Source: Aculops lycopersici
Lineage: Eukaryota; Arthropoda; Arachnida; Trombidiformes; Eriophyidae
Length of the DNA: 64,000 nt
Direction: 5' to 3'
Assembly: GCA_015350385.1 (NCBI GenBank)
Contig: WNKI01000004.1
Location: 809,912 to 873,911 of the forward strand
The notes under the pieces are model-generated. The model was not told the DNA's origin and searched no databases. It saw nothing but the letters and a program-made list of their open reading frames with translations. Below, piece after piece: positions 11,856-21,461 of this stretch; the stretch's first letter is position 1; each line of letters begins with the position of its first letter. The position numbers and the translations under genes were made by a program.

Positions 11856-14800
11856 CTACGCTGTTGTTGCTTGGGGCTGATATTGTTGCTGTTGCTGCTG
11901 CGACGCTTGTCTTGTTCCCGATATCTTTTCCAATCTTGCCAACGCACCCGCCGTCTTACGCTGCACTTCCGGATGCTCGTCGGTCGCAAGCTTGTTCAAT
12001 GTCCACCTGCACTGAGGTACAAATGGCCTCAAATTTGGTCCAGCTCGGCTGAGTAGCAGGCTAAGTGTCTCCAGCAAAGCCACCTTCACGGTCCATGGAT
12101 GACGATTTTTAATAGTGCACTCGCTTAATATTCTCATAACACTTCCTGCGATCTTCATAGCATTTGCCTTAGTTGCACTCTGGCTCGAATAGGTGATTAT
12201 TTCGCACAAACTATTCGCAGCCAACTCTTGCTTATCAGGCGGCCCATTGATAACTGTTTCCCTGTAAACCACTGATATTGGCGCGTAACCCTTCGGTGTG
12301 GCAAATCCAGGCAGGTAAATTTCCTCCCCCACAGCGGAGCTATCACTCGTTGGATCAACTCTCTTTGGTTTCGCCAACATTTGCTTAGATGCCTTTAGCT
12401 CACTAATTGCAAATCTGATAGCATTACGGATGTCAGGCAAAAATTCAATGCAATCACCGGAGTCCATGTTCATTGTTAGGCAATTGATAGCCTCATAGGA
12501 GTTTTCTAAAATCCTTTGGTTGTCTTCCGTGTACAACATTATTAAACTCCGTAGAATTTGGCTCACATGCAATGGGACCAAATCGGCCTGGTGACAGAAA
12601 CAGTTCATTAGAATCACTGCAGCCAATTTCATCGTTGGGTTTGTGTGCTTTGTAGATCTAATTAACTCTTCAATAATAATTTGAGCCCCTTGAGTATCGG
12701 TGGCCGATAGGATAACAGTGTTACAATTCTCCGCCTCTCTCTTCTCCTCCTTGGTATCCAATTTCTTGCTCAAAGTTAGTAACATTGCCGGGAGTACCTT
12801 GGTCATGTGTTTTGTCAAGGCCTCGCCGGCAACAGGTGCCAGTAGAGCTAGTGCCCGCGTGTTGACTGGTTGCGATTCGGTCAAGTGGGGCAGGATGTAG
12901 GGTAAGATAATTCTACTCTTAAGAGCCATCATTTGCTTAATACCATCCAGTGTGGCCTCACCGTGAGATGGATCGTTCAGTTGCTTGATAAGTGGCGGCA
13001 AGACCTCATCTAGAGCCTTTGTACCAATGGCCGAGTACAAACTGTCAAAGGCTCTCGCAGCCACTAGGCGCACTTCAGGTAGAGGGTCTTGTAATGATTT
13101 TCTAATGGTTGGAATCAGCAAGGGCACCGAAGTGGGCACCATATCCTTGCTAGTTGAATTGATTATCTCACTAAGACCAATACACACGCCCTTGCGTTGA
13201 TCACAGTCGCTCGACTTGAGTCCATTATCCAAGATAGCTATGATTTCGGGGAAAACTCGCTCGCCCAACTTCTTTACTAAGTCGCCCAAAGTCCTCGCTG
13301 CCATCTGTTGCTTCTCCTCGTTAGTGCTAGCGAGACAGCCAAGTAGAATAGCAAACATACTTGGCAAGATCTCGCGCAATGTCTTTGGTGTATTGCTAAT
13401 AAGCATCTTCCAAATATGAAGAGCCGCGTGCTTAACTTCGTGGCTTATATCCGAACGGCACATGTAAATACCTGAAAGAACACGATTGCGCCTCTCTGTA
13501 CCCAAAACATTCTCCAGTATTTCCTCGCATTTACCATCACTAATTTCGTCCTCACCTGCAGCATCCGAATAAGCCTTGCCGGTAATGCCGGAAATCTTAT
13601 ACAGAAGGTCTCCAATAAGTTTGACGGAACTGAACCTGATGCGCCAGTTTTCATACAAAAGACTCTTCTCAAGTTCAGGCAGGAGAAGTTTAACAGCCGA
13701 ATCTGAATAGGTGCCAACAATCCTTTGACCGGCCAACAGTGCTGTTTCTCTGACAAAATCTACATCCTCAGCAAGACCATTCAAGATAGGGCTAATAATA
13801 AGACCAATGTAGGGTGAAAAATCGTCGCGCATAACAATAGGGAAGTAGATGAACAACATGAGATATCCATCCTTGATGTGTGGTTCCAGTTTTGGATCGT
13901 CGATAGTCTGGATGATTTGCTCCATAAAACTATCCAGTTTGAGTAGACCAAGGGCACAAACAACCTCGGCAATTGCCTGCGCGGCACCGGATCTGTCGAC
14001 CTGGCTCTCTTTGCAGACAAGTTTCTCTAGCAACCAAGGCATTAGCTCAACGATCACATCCTCACCTGACCCACGAACCATGGCACCTAGTGCCCTGGCT
14101 GTCATCGCCCTCACCTCTGGCACTGGGTCTAGTATGGACGTCTTAATGCCAGGTATGACTGACGGTAGATAGGGTGATAGATCGCGCTGATTGGTCAGGA
14201 GGTACAATGCTCCAATAGTTTGTGCGGCAATCTTTCTAGTTTCTGAGGATCGCTCTTTGAGGCCACGTTGTAAGATCGGCATCATGAGCGACAGGGAAGC
14301 TGCATCGATAAAGTGCTTGAATTCCAGCTTGGTGAAGGATAGTAGACAACTGTGTGTATCATTCGCTGGATCCTGTAAGGCATTCATAATTTGCTTAGAC
14401 ATACTTGCAACCTCTGGATTTCTAATGGCACGGCAAAGTTGCTTCAACGCCTGCGCTGCTGCCTCTTGAACTTTCATATGTGAATCACCTAAAACTTCAA
14501 TAACCTTGGGCACAATTGTAGGTAGACAAAGAGAGAGTTGCTTTGGTGCACAATTTCCCATGGAGGCAAGCAACTGTACAGATCCAACCTTTGTTCTCCA
14601 AACATCCTGATCAATAGCCTTCAACAAAATAGGTAGAGTCAATCTTACACCTGTTGCACTCATGTATCTCATAAGAGTTTTGGCAGTCTCATCGGTTGTC
14701 TCTCTAACCGTCGTGTTTGGGTCTCCAAAACAAGCTAATATATTTGGGATCAACTGGATCACATATGGTTCAAATAGACGGCCTAACATGTGAGTAAACA

Positions 14801-15740
14801 CATCAATACCAATCAAACCACCAATTTTCTTGTTCACCTTGGAATCTTGGATGGCCTTTCTCATAAATCCAGTCTGCTGCTTTATCGCCGCCATTCCAAG
14901 TCCCCTCGAGATACCCGCAATGCCGTAGGCTGCGCCTTTACGCTGACCATAATCTGTTCCATCGTACAAAATCTTGTACAAGTCTTTCAACATTGCCGTC
15001 GAGTCTTTTCTAAACGTTTCTATCAAAGGTGGAAAGCAATTTGCCACTGCCTCTTGGACAACTTGCGATGGGGTGTTGAGTGCCTGCATCAATTGGTCAA
15101 GTATAGCTTTTATCTGAGGATCGTTGGCCTCCAAATGTTTGGCCATAGTTCCTAACAATATAATCACATTCTTCCTTGTATTATCATTTTCAGCCGTCTT
15201 TGCAGATTTGGCCAGGAATGTTTGAAAGGATGACATGATGAACTGTGTCCTCTTGCTACCATGCTCATTGACTAGAACCAAAGCTGCGTCCAACATTGTC
15301 TCCTGAACTCGAGTATTTCTATCTGAGATGGCACCCGGAACGAAGAAGGGGATTAGTTTGTTGACTGCCTTTGTTGTTGCACCTGGAATACATTCAATGA
15401 GTATTGTGGCCAGAGTGAGACGATGATCTGAGTAGCTATCTTTCAAGGGGTTGATCTTCTTTCTACCCAAATCATCCAACTTGGGCTCTGATTTCTGGTA
15501 GGAAGTTTGATATGACTCGATAAGCTTATCAAAGAATTCGTTTGCCTTCTCGTTGTATTTGTTCAGTAGTGCTCGGCATGCTCGAGCCGAGGCATTTCTC
15601 TTTTTGTCTTCGTGATAGGTTGTCTTGAGATTCTCCAAAACTTTGAGGCATAGATTGGCGTCCACCTTTGCATCGGGAACTGTAGCCAAAATATCCTCCA
15701 GGAAAGCAGCGGCATCCTCGTCTAAATTTAGCTTGTCCAT
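11856..15740 (-). CDS. GCN1: GCN1-like HEAT-repeat protein, half-length
   Basis: GCN1 sits on stalled or collided ribosomes and activates the eIF2-alpha kinase GCN2. This single-exon ORF encodes 1,294 residues of HEAT repeats matching the central eEF3-like part of GCN1 and the start of the GCN2-binding part. Recognisable blocks are YGQRKGAAYGIAG, LFEPYVIQLIPN, WRTKVGSVQLL, LDPVPEVRAMTARALGAM, SQVDRSGAAQAIAEV, NWRIRFSSVKLIGDLL and SNTPKTLREILPS. The family is normally about 2,670 residues. Here roughly the first half is missing, and the protein stops after VKVALLETLSLLLSRAG with a short Q-rich tail, without the last few hundred residues. The ATG at 15740 has an AAG-ATGG context. Only 376 bp separate it from the next gene, so the missing N-terminal half is not encoded nearby. 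It could be the organism's reduced GCN1 or a shortened paralogue. Confidence 0.88.
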   Translation of the reverse strand: MDKLNLDEDAAAFLEDILATVPDAKVDANLCLKVLENLKTTYHEDKKRNASARACRALLNKYNEKANEFFDKLIESYQTSYQKSEPKLDDLGRKKINPLKDSYSDHRLTLATILIECIPGATTKAVNKLIPFFVPGAISDRNTRVQETMLDAALVLVNEHGSKRTQFIMSSFQTFLAKSAKTAENDNTRKNVIILLGTMAKHLEANDPQIKAILDQLMQALNTPSQVVQEAVANCFPPLIETFRKDSTAMLKDLYKILYDGTDYGQRKGAAYGIAGISRGLGMAAIKQQTGFMRKAIQDSKVNKKIGGLIGIDVFTHMLGRLFEPYVIQLIPNILACFGDPNTTVRETTDETAKTLMRYMSATGVRLTLPILLKAIDQDVWRTKVGSVQLLASMGNCAPKQLSLCLPTIVPKVIEVLGDSHMKVQEAAAQALKQLCRAIRNPEVASMSKQIMNALQDPANDTHSCLLSFTKLEFKHFIDAASLSLMMPILQRGLKERSSETRKIAAQTIGALYLLTNQRDLSPYLPSVIPGIKTSILDPVPEVRAMTARALGAMVRGSGEDVIVELMPWLLEKLVCKESQVDRSGAAQAIAEVVCALGLLKLDSFMEQIIQTIDDPKLEPHIKDGYLMLFIYFPIVMRDDFSPYIGLIISPILNGLAEDVDFVRETALLAGQRIVGTYSDSAVKLLLPELEKSLLYENWRIRFSSVKLIGDLLYKISGITGKAYSDAAGEDEISDGKCEEILENVLGTERRNRVLSGIYMCRSDISHEVKHAALHIWKMLISNTPKTLREILPSMFAILLGCLASTNEEKQQMAARTLGDLVKKLGERVFPEIIAILDNGLKSSDCDQRKGVCIGLSEIINSTSKDMVPTSVPLLIPTIRKSLQDPLPEVRLVAARAFDSLYSAIGTKALDEVLPPLIKQLNDPSHGEATLDGIKQMMALKSRIILPYILPHLTESQPVNTRALALLAPVAGEALTKHMTKVLPAMLLTLSKKLDTKEEKREAENCNTVILSATDTQGAQIIIEELIRSTKHTNPTMKLAAVILMNCFCHQADLVPLHVSQILRSLIMLYTEDNQRILENSYEAINCLTMNMDSGDCIEFLPDIRNAIRFAISELKASKQMLAKPKRVDPTSDSSAVGEEIYLPGFATPKGYAPISVVYRETVINGPPDKQELAANSLCEIITYSSQSATKANAMKIAGSVMRILSECTIKNRHPWTVKVALLETLSLLLSRAGPNLRPFVPQCRWTLNKLATDEHPEVQRKTAGALARLEKISGTRQASQQQQQQYQPQATTA

Positions 15741-16115
15741 CTTGTTGAATTGGCTTCCTAATTTGATTGTCAGAGTATATGTTTGAATATAGAATTGAGA
15801 TCCCCAATAAGCGAATCTCTTCTCTAGTCTCGCTTGCTATCCAGTCGATGTGGTGTATTATTATATAAAATCTAAATTTCTAAATTGATGGTTGGGGCCA
15901 AATAAATATAATAAATTTAGTTTGCTACAATGGTCTGTATGACGAATAGGTGCTGAGAGATGAAGTGATGTGATACAAATTCTAGACAAAATAGAAAATG
16001 TTTAGCGTGTTACGCACATGGACACAACTAAACAAACGTGAGCGTCGAAAGGGAATGCCGGCATTTGCAAAGGTAATGGGTCAATTTTATTTTATTGCTC
16101 CTTATCAACATTCAA

Positions 16116-16442
16116 TCATCTTCTTGACTTTTTACTGTGATGATAACCCTCTTGTGATCTAGAATCCTCCTCGGGACTCAGGCGATGTTTTGATGAGTCT
16201 TTGGTGAGATCAGTTCCATATCCTTTTAGCGATAGGAAATTGCTGCTTTTGAAAATTTCGTGGTTTTCCTTTATGAATGGCAGCAGTTTCTCTTCATAAA
16301 ATGCAATTGCCCTGTGGACTCGCTTGTCGTTTGCATCATAACCTGCTCCCAAATCCTCCAAATTCAATGATGTTTTAATCTTCTTTGGTTCCACATCATC
16401 AAGCGTTTCCTCATCTTTGATGTCTTTCTTGTCCGAACTCAT
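16116..16442 (-). CDS. Small charged orphan protein (108 aa)
   Basis: I do not recognise this protein. The preferred ATG at 16442 has a good context (GACACCATGA); an in-frame ATG at 16517 would give 133 residues. The sequence is acidic and basic by turns: MSSDKKD start, a PKKIK patch, a predicted helix RAIAFYEEKLLPFIKEN, and a tail ending KKSRR that could be a nuclear signal. Two AATAAA signals on the minus strand (16086-16096) lie just after the stop, supporting an expressed gene. It sits between GCN1-like and the prolyl hydroxylase on the same strand. Confidence 0.55.
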   Translation of the reverse strand: MSSDKKDIKDEETLDDVEPKKIKTSLNLEDLGAGYDANDKRVHRAIAFYEEKLLPFIKENHEIFKSSNFLSLKGYGTDLTKDSSKHRLSPEEDSRSQEGYHHSKKSRR

Positions 16443-16883
16443 GGTGTCAAAAATTCCAATAGTTGTGTAGAGAAGTTCGCTTGCAATCTTAGGTTGTAGA
16501 TATGTGTTTGCTCGCATGCAGTTAGTGTTGGCATGCTTTTTGTGCGTATTTTTCTCGCTGAGCCTGTATGTTGTATCGAATCAATCTTATCCAAATACCC
16601 AACTTGACATTCTCATGATTCTGTACTTCTCACAACCCTATCGCCTCTTATCACACCATAAACAATGCCTTTGTCGCCCATTCTCACGGCCCCACGATAA
16701 AAAGAGACGAAATTACGTAACGGGGATAGAGGGAAAAGGATGAGCTTTTAAAATTGAATCACACGATATGATACTTTCTCAGACTACATACAGAGTACGT
16801 GTTACATTAATTATTGTCCCAAGGTACAAGTTCTATCACATCAAATTGTGCTTCGCGATCAGCAAGCAATGAAAAGCGAAATA

Positions 16884-18893
16884 TCATTGTTGTCTCGACT
16901 CGCCAATGTACCAAACGGTGATGGCAAATCGGTCTCGATAGGCCGGCAGCACCTCGTGCGGATTTCGCCTATCGGACCAGAAGAAGATAACCCGATCGAA
17001 GAGTGGCTCAATGTTGGCCACCGTGTCCATTCCAGCGGGAAACATTCTGAGAAGCCCTCCGTCGCATTTGGTGTTCCAATTTTTGTTCAAATAATATATG
17101 GCAGTTATAACGCGACCATCGCCGTTGGGATTGTCCACATGCTTGATGTATCTAGTTCCGTTGGCCGGGTAGCAGGCCACATGAGCCTTTGTTCTCCGAT
17201 TGATGATATTCTTATCAAGATCGTTGTTGGTGTAAAGGGACAAGCGCGAGCTATTGCTTATTACGGAACAAAGTGTTTGGATTAAATTGTTGATCTCAGT
17301 GCAACCAGGCTCGTAGCCGTCGATCCAAATAACCCGATCGCTCCGGATGGAATTGTTGTTAGTTCCATTTCTCGCTTGCTGTTGCTGGTGCTTACTATTG
17401 CCACTAGAATAGCTAGTGCCACCACTATTACTACCGCCACCACTACCACCGCCCACTAGCCGGCCTTCAGTGTAGATACCGCTGCTGTATAGCTGCTGCA
17501 CTTCCTTCAAAATCATATCCCCCTTTAGGGGGCCGAGGAAGTCGTCTATAACACAGATACCAAAGTTGTTCATGTGCTCAATCATATGCCGACAGATCAT
17601 GTCCAGCCAATCCTGCGATATTCTCGGCCTATTGTTGGTGGTGTCAATGAAGTCCAATTGGGACATTGGCTTTGGTTGCTCGCTTCGGAAATGTGATTTG
17701 TATTGGAGGTGTTGTTGGTAGTTCTGGTGCTGCTGTTGATATTGGAGTTGCTGGTTTTGTTGCATTTGCATGTTATACTGTTGACCGCCACCACCGACAC
17801 CTGTTACGGGTCTCGACATAATCTGCTGACGGTGTTGCTTCTGATTGTGCTGCTGTATCGGCTCCTCTTGCTCCAGTTGGCTTTGCATCATGTCCAAATA
17901 TTGATGTTCCTCGAAGACCTCCGTCCCGTACGAACCCATCGTCAGCTCGGTGGTTGCCGTCGACGGCGAGACTTCTGCTGGGAGTTGCACCGAGGGCCCC
18001 AGGGATTCCAATAGCAACTCCTCTGCTCCTTGATCTTGCACTCGATGTTGGTGTTGGTGGTGCTGGTGCTGCTGCTGGTGCTGCAACGGCTGCAAGAGCG
18101 ACTGCTGGCTATCGTCATTGATTAAATGATCAGCGTTGATATTGAGTCCACAAGTGTCGCCACCAAGACCGACGACATTAGCATTAACACCGACCATACC
18201 ATTGCCGGTCGCTGGCAAGACGGCGACGTGCGGACTTTGTTGCGGTTGCGGCTGTTGCCGAAGTTGGTGGTGTTGGATGTGTTGTGGTTGCTGTTGGCTT
18301 GGCACGTAGTAGATATTGTTGCAATCATTTGTATTTATATACTCTTCCTCTTGTTGTGGCTGCTGCTGCTGCGGCTGCTGTAGGCTTTGATGTTGGAGTT
18401 GATAATGAGGATGTTGGTAGGGATTGCCATTGCTATTGTTGTTGTTGTTGTTGCTTATTTGGTTCATTTCTTGGTACTGATCATAAACTGAGTCGGCAGC
18501 ACAATACGAGACCATTGGTTGCTCTAGCTGCTGCTGCTGCTCTTGTTGTGGCATCAACTCTTGCTCTGTCATGGAGGGTGATAATGTTTGCACGGCCCCA
18601 ATAGGCTGCTGGTGATAATAAACTTCATTAAAGTTGACTTTATGATGATGATGCTGCTGCTGCTGTGGTTGTTGTTGTCGATATTGTGGCTGATACTGTT
18701 GAGGCCTTTGATTGCTGAAGCTGTTTGGATTGTGCATGTTTTGCATCACCAGCTTGCCAGTTGTCTGTCTTGATAAAAATTGTTGCTGGCGCTGATGTTG
18801 CTGTTGGAGTGTATCACTGTTGTCTAGCTGACGTTGCATGAGATCCAAAAATTGCTGGTCCTCGTAGATCTCGGAATTGTACGAGGTTTCCAT
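16884..18893 (-). CDS. Hph: HIF prolyl hydroxylase (EGL-9/Hph/EGLN)
   Basis: A 2-oxoglutarate- and Fe(II)-dependent dioxygenase that hydroxylates HIF-alpha prolines and acts as the oxygen sensor. The 669-residue protein has a Q/H-rich N-terminal 410 residues and a C-terminal catalytic domain. Iron ligands are H585 and D587 (HVDNPNGDG) and H646 (RRNPHEV), and R655 (RFAITVWY) is the 2-oxoglutarate-binding arginine. Other family signatures are WIDGYEPGC, KAHVACYPANGTRY, AIYYLNKNW and FDRVIFFWSDRRNP. The MYND zinc finger found in EGL-9 and human EGLN1 is absent. The beta2-beta3 loop carries an inserted G/S/Q/N-rich stretch between EGRLVGG and DRVIWIDG. Residues 1-50 and about 319-370 are an internal duplication (SYxxExxExxQxLDxMQ). 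All active-site residues are present, so the enzyme should be functional. Confidence 0.95.
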   Translation of the reverse strand: METSYNSEIYEDQQFLDLMQRQLDNSDTLQQQHQRQQQFLSRQTTGKLVMQNMHNPNSFSNQRPQQYQPQYRQQQPQQQQHHHHKVNFNEVYYHQQPIGAVQTLSPSMTEQELMPQQEQQQQLEQPMVSYCAADSVYDQYQEMNQISNNNNNNSNGNPYQHPHYQLQHQSLQQPQQQQPQQEEEYINTNDCNNIYYVPSQQQPQHIQHHQLRQQPQPQQSPHVAVLPATGNGMVGVNANVVGLGGDTCGLNINADHLINDDSQQSLLQPLQHQQQHQHHQHQHRVQDQGAEELLLESLGPSVQLPAEVSPSTATTELTMGSYGTEVFEEHQYLDMMQSQLEQEEPIQQHNQKQHRQQIMSRPVTGVGGGGQQYNMQMQQNQQLQYQQQHQNYQQHLQYKSHFRSEQPKPMSQLDFIDTTNNRPRISQDWLDMICRHMIEHMNNFGICVIDDFLGPLKGDMILKEVQQLYSSGIYTEGRLVGGGSGGGSNSGGTSYSSGNSKHQQQQARNGTNNNSIRSDRVIWIDGYEPGCTEINNLIQTLCSVISNSSRLSLYTNNDLDKNIINRRTKAHVACYPANGTRYIKHVDNPNGDGRVITAIYYLNKNWNTKCDGGLLRMFPAGMDTVANIEPLFDRVIFFWSDRRNPHEVLPAYRDRFAITVWYIGESRQQ

Positions 18894-18986
18894 AGTTCTC
18901 AGTCGGTCGAATGAGTTGATTTCGTCACCACCAATGTATTGTATAATTTGTTATATATTACTTATATATTTCATTATATTCTACAT

Positions 18987-18989
<3 letters not shown>

Positions 18990-19017
<28 letters not shown>
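18990..19017. repeat. (CTA)n microsatellite
   Basis: Nine to ten CTA triplets in the Hph upstream region. Confidence 0.8.
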
Positions 19018-19761
19018 CGCTACCACCACTACTTCCAAGATGGCGCCGGCGCCAATGTTCCATCGCCTCGTTGTTGCTGGCGTCTATCGATATTGCTTGC
19101 CTTCATGAAGTTGCCTAGTGTTAGCCGTATTCCTCTGTTTACCAACTTGGCACAATCCAATCTGATCCAAGCAAAGTCGAGCCGAGCCGAGAGCAAGAGA
19201 AAACCAGTCACCCCGGGGGATCGACGGTGGTGCCACCGCGTACTAGTGATGGCGGTAGTAATGGTGGTAGTAGTAATGAAAATGCCACCAAGCGAGAGTG
19301 GCAGCAATCACGGTGGTGGTAGGAGTGCAACAAGTTGTCGTCTTGCTATGCGAGAGAAAAGATGGTGACTAGTTAGCAAAAGCAGCTTTCTATTCCTTAG
19401 CATAACTCTGCCATCATTAGTGTTAGTTCCAACTATTATGGTATGTATTTTAACAAGTTGACGTGTAGTCCACTCCCCTCTCGTAACTTATTATTCCCAT
19501 CACGTCTTATGCCTTTAAAACAAAATTTTAGCTTGATCCCAACCTTTCGCTCAGACTTAAACTGGTTGATGATGTCATCGTTCGATTCATGCACCGCACA
19601 ATTGACGAGGCAATAAATTCTAGACCAGAAATCGTTTTGCTAACTTAAGACAGGTACCTCAAAATCTAGATTCTTTGAAAATCTATTACAATATTACATG
19701 AAGAGAAAGGTAACATAGATTTAGAATTGGATAGTACATGGATTGTTGGTGCTGGTAAAAT

Positions 19762-19767
19762 TTTATT
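19762..19767 (-). terminator. Poly(A) signal of ataxin-2
   Basis: TTTATT on the plus strand (AATAAA on the minus strand), 36 bases after the ataxin-2 stop codon. Confidence 0.6.
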
Positions 19768-19802
19768 TCAACAACCCAACACCATCGGGCATATAATTTC
19801 AT

Positions 19803-21461
19803 CTAGCAATTCCACCCTGGCGCACAACAATCACAAACTGGTCTATAGTTCTGATACTGGCCTCTGACAAACCTCTGTGGTTGCATTTGAGGCGCAAAAT
19901 GAGTTGGCATCGGCAACATGTAGTGGATTTGATTTTGAAAGTGAGGATGTGTATGGTTTGGTATGAATTGAGGATGCTGCGCATGGGGTGGTGCCATCCC
20001 ATGTGGAAATATGGGCACCTGCGGGTAGCCATAGGGTGCATGAGGGCCCGGTTGAGCCATCGGACTAGAAGTTGCCGGATCCATAACATACTGGGTGTTC
20101 ATTTGTAAGTTAGGATCGACAGCGGGAGATCTAGGTTTGTAAACGAATTCTTTTGCATATGGGTTCAGTTTCGACTTCTTAGCCAATTCAGTCTGGCTAC
20201 TGCTTAAAGGATTGGGTGGTTGACGTGGCGGGGGTCCACTTATGGTCATCTTAGAGGCAAAGCTCCTCAATTCATCTATTTTAGATAATTGTTTGTTGTT
20301 GTTTCGATTGTTATTGCGGAAGGTCTTTTGGTTCATTTGCAGGTGTCGATTTTGCTGCTGTTGCGTTTGCTGCTGATCATTGGTCATCTGATTACTGGTC
20401 ACTTGAGAATTGGTAACTTGAGGGTTGTTTACTTGAGGATTGTTTACCTGAGGACTGCTTACCTGAGGATTGTTTACCTGAGGATTGTTTACCTGAGGAC
20501 TGTTTACCTGAGGATTGTTAACCTGAGGACTGTTTACCTGAGGACTGTTTACCTGATTATTCGTAATCTGATGATTGGTCACCTGATGATTAGTCACTTG
20601 ATGATTCGTAACCTGATTATTGGTTACTTGATGATTGGTTGCCTGAGAATTGGTAACCTGGGGATTGTTCACCTGATTATTGATAGGCTGCGGCATTGGG
20701 CGCTGTACTGCACTAAATTTCTCCTCCTCACAATCGCCCTCATCCTCTTGGGCCAAACGACTTTGCGATTTTTGATTGCTCTCGATTTCTTGTGCAAGCG
20801 AGGCCGCTTGATTGTTTTTCTTGCGCCACTCTTCATTGTCATGTTTTGGCAGTGGTAGTGTGTAACCAGTTAACTTTTCATCATAGGTTGTTGTAACTTT
20901 ATGAACTCGTTCATTGTAACGAAACATCTCCTGCGCGTCCCAGCCACGACTGTTATTTTGACTTTTAATCTTGTTGCCAGTGTTTATGGCAATCTCATCA
21001 AGAGATAACATAGAATCTGCAGCATCGCCATCCTCATCTTGCCAACTCTCAAGTTGTCTGTGCTCGCCATGTTTTGTCGGATCATAGCCACTAATGTCCG
21101 AGTCTGTGACCCATTGCTTTCCTATCGCCTCCTTTGTGGCATAATTCAAATCAACATCAACACTTGTGATGCGAACAATATCCTTTAGATCAAAAAATGC
21201 CTGCTTCTGTGCTCTTGAACCAGATTTTAATGCCTCATATAAAGAGTCCTTATTGTTCACTTGCTTAGCGTCAATTTGCACAGCCAGGTCCAAGCAGATT
21301 GTAAAGTTTGGACTAAAGGTATTAAATATACCCTCCCAAACTGATCCATCTTTGGTTTGTAGATGTACTGTTGAACCAACAATAGTTGTACAGGCATGCA
21401 TTAGCCTTTTATTCTTGTACACGCCCTGGGGCTGTTGCTTTGCGTTTGTTTCTCCAGACAT
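19803..21461 (-). CDS. Atx2: Ataxin-2 homologue
   Basis: An RNA-binding post-transcriptional regulator that associates with poly(A)-binding protein and stress granules. The 552-residue ORF has the LSm fold near residues 15-90 (KNKRLMHACTTIVG, GSVWEGIFNTFSPNF), the LsmAD region (GWDAQEMFRYNERVH, TTTYDEKLTGYTLPL), and a PAM2 motif near residue 431 (KLNPYAKEFVYKP) that binds the MLLE domain of PABP. The C-terminus is P/H/Q-rich. Between LsmAD and PAM2 is a tandem array of 20 five-residue repeats of type QV[NT][NS]x, encoded by 300 bp. Single exon, ATG at 21461. It is divergently arranged with GMP reductase, 731 bp apart. Shorter than human ataxin-2 but with every defining domain. Confidence 0.95.
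   Translation of the reverse strand: MSGETNAKQQPQGVYKNKRLMHACTTIVGSTVHLQTKDGSVWEGIFNTFSPNFTICLDLAVQIDAKQVNNKDSLYEALKSGSRAQKQAFFDLKDIVRITSVDVDLNYATKEAIGKQWVTDSDISGYDPTKHGEHRQLESWQDEDGDAADSMLSLDEIAINTGNKIKSQNNSRGWDAQEMFRYNERVHKVTTTYDEKLTGYTLPLPKHDNEEWRKKNNQAASLAQEIESNQKSQSRLAQEDEGDCEEEKFSAVQRPMPQPINNQVNNPQVTNSQATNHQVTNNQVTNHQVTNHQVTNHQITNNQVNSPQVNSPQVNNPQVNSPQVNNPQVNNPQVSSPQVNNPQVNNPQVTNSQVTSNQMTNDQQQTQQQQNRHLQMNQKTFRNNNRNNNKQLSKIDELRSFASKMTISGPPPRQPPNPLSSSQTELAKKSKLNPYAKEFVYKPRSPAVDPNLQMNTQYVMDPATSSPMAQPGPHAPYGYPQVPIFPHGMAPPHAQHPQFIPNHTHPHFQNQIHYMLPMPTHFAPQMQPQRFVRGQYQNYRPVCDCCAPGWNC
20376..20675 (-). repeat. 20 x 15-bp coding minisatellite in ataxin-2
   Basis: Twenty consecutive units of 15 bp with no indels. 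They translate to QVNNP, QVTNS, QATNH, QVTNN, QVTNH (x3), QITNN, QVNSP (x2), QVNNP, QVNSP, QVNNP (x2), QVSSP, QVNNP (x2), QVTNS, QVTSN, QMTND. The units form two sub-families (T-N-H and N-S/N-P types) arranged in blocks, as expected from local slippage or unequal exchange. Confidence 0.93.

Larger units (their letters stand above)
18894..19802. other. Intergenic, upstream of Hph
   Basis: Non-coding region between the Hph start codon and the ataxin-2 stop codon, both minus strand. It contains a (CTA)n triplet run at 18990-19017 and, at its right end, the ataxin-2 poly(A) signal. No gene seen. Confidence 0.6.

Noticed and set aside
20289..20858. Antisense frame with LRIVYLRTV-type repeats
   Set aside because: Exact shadow of the ataxin-2 minisatellite on the other strand.
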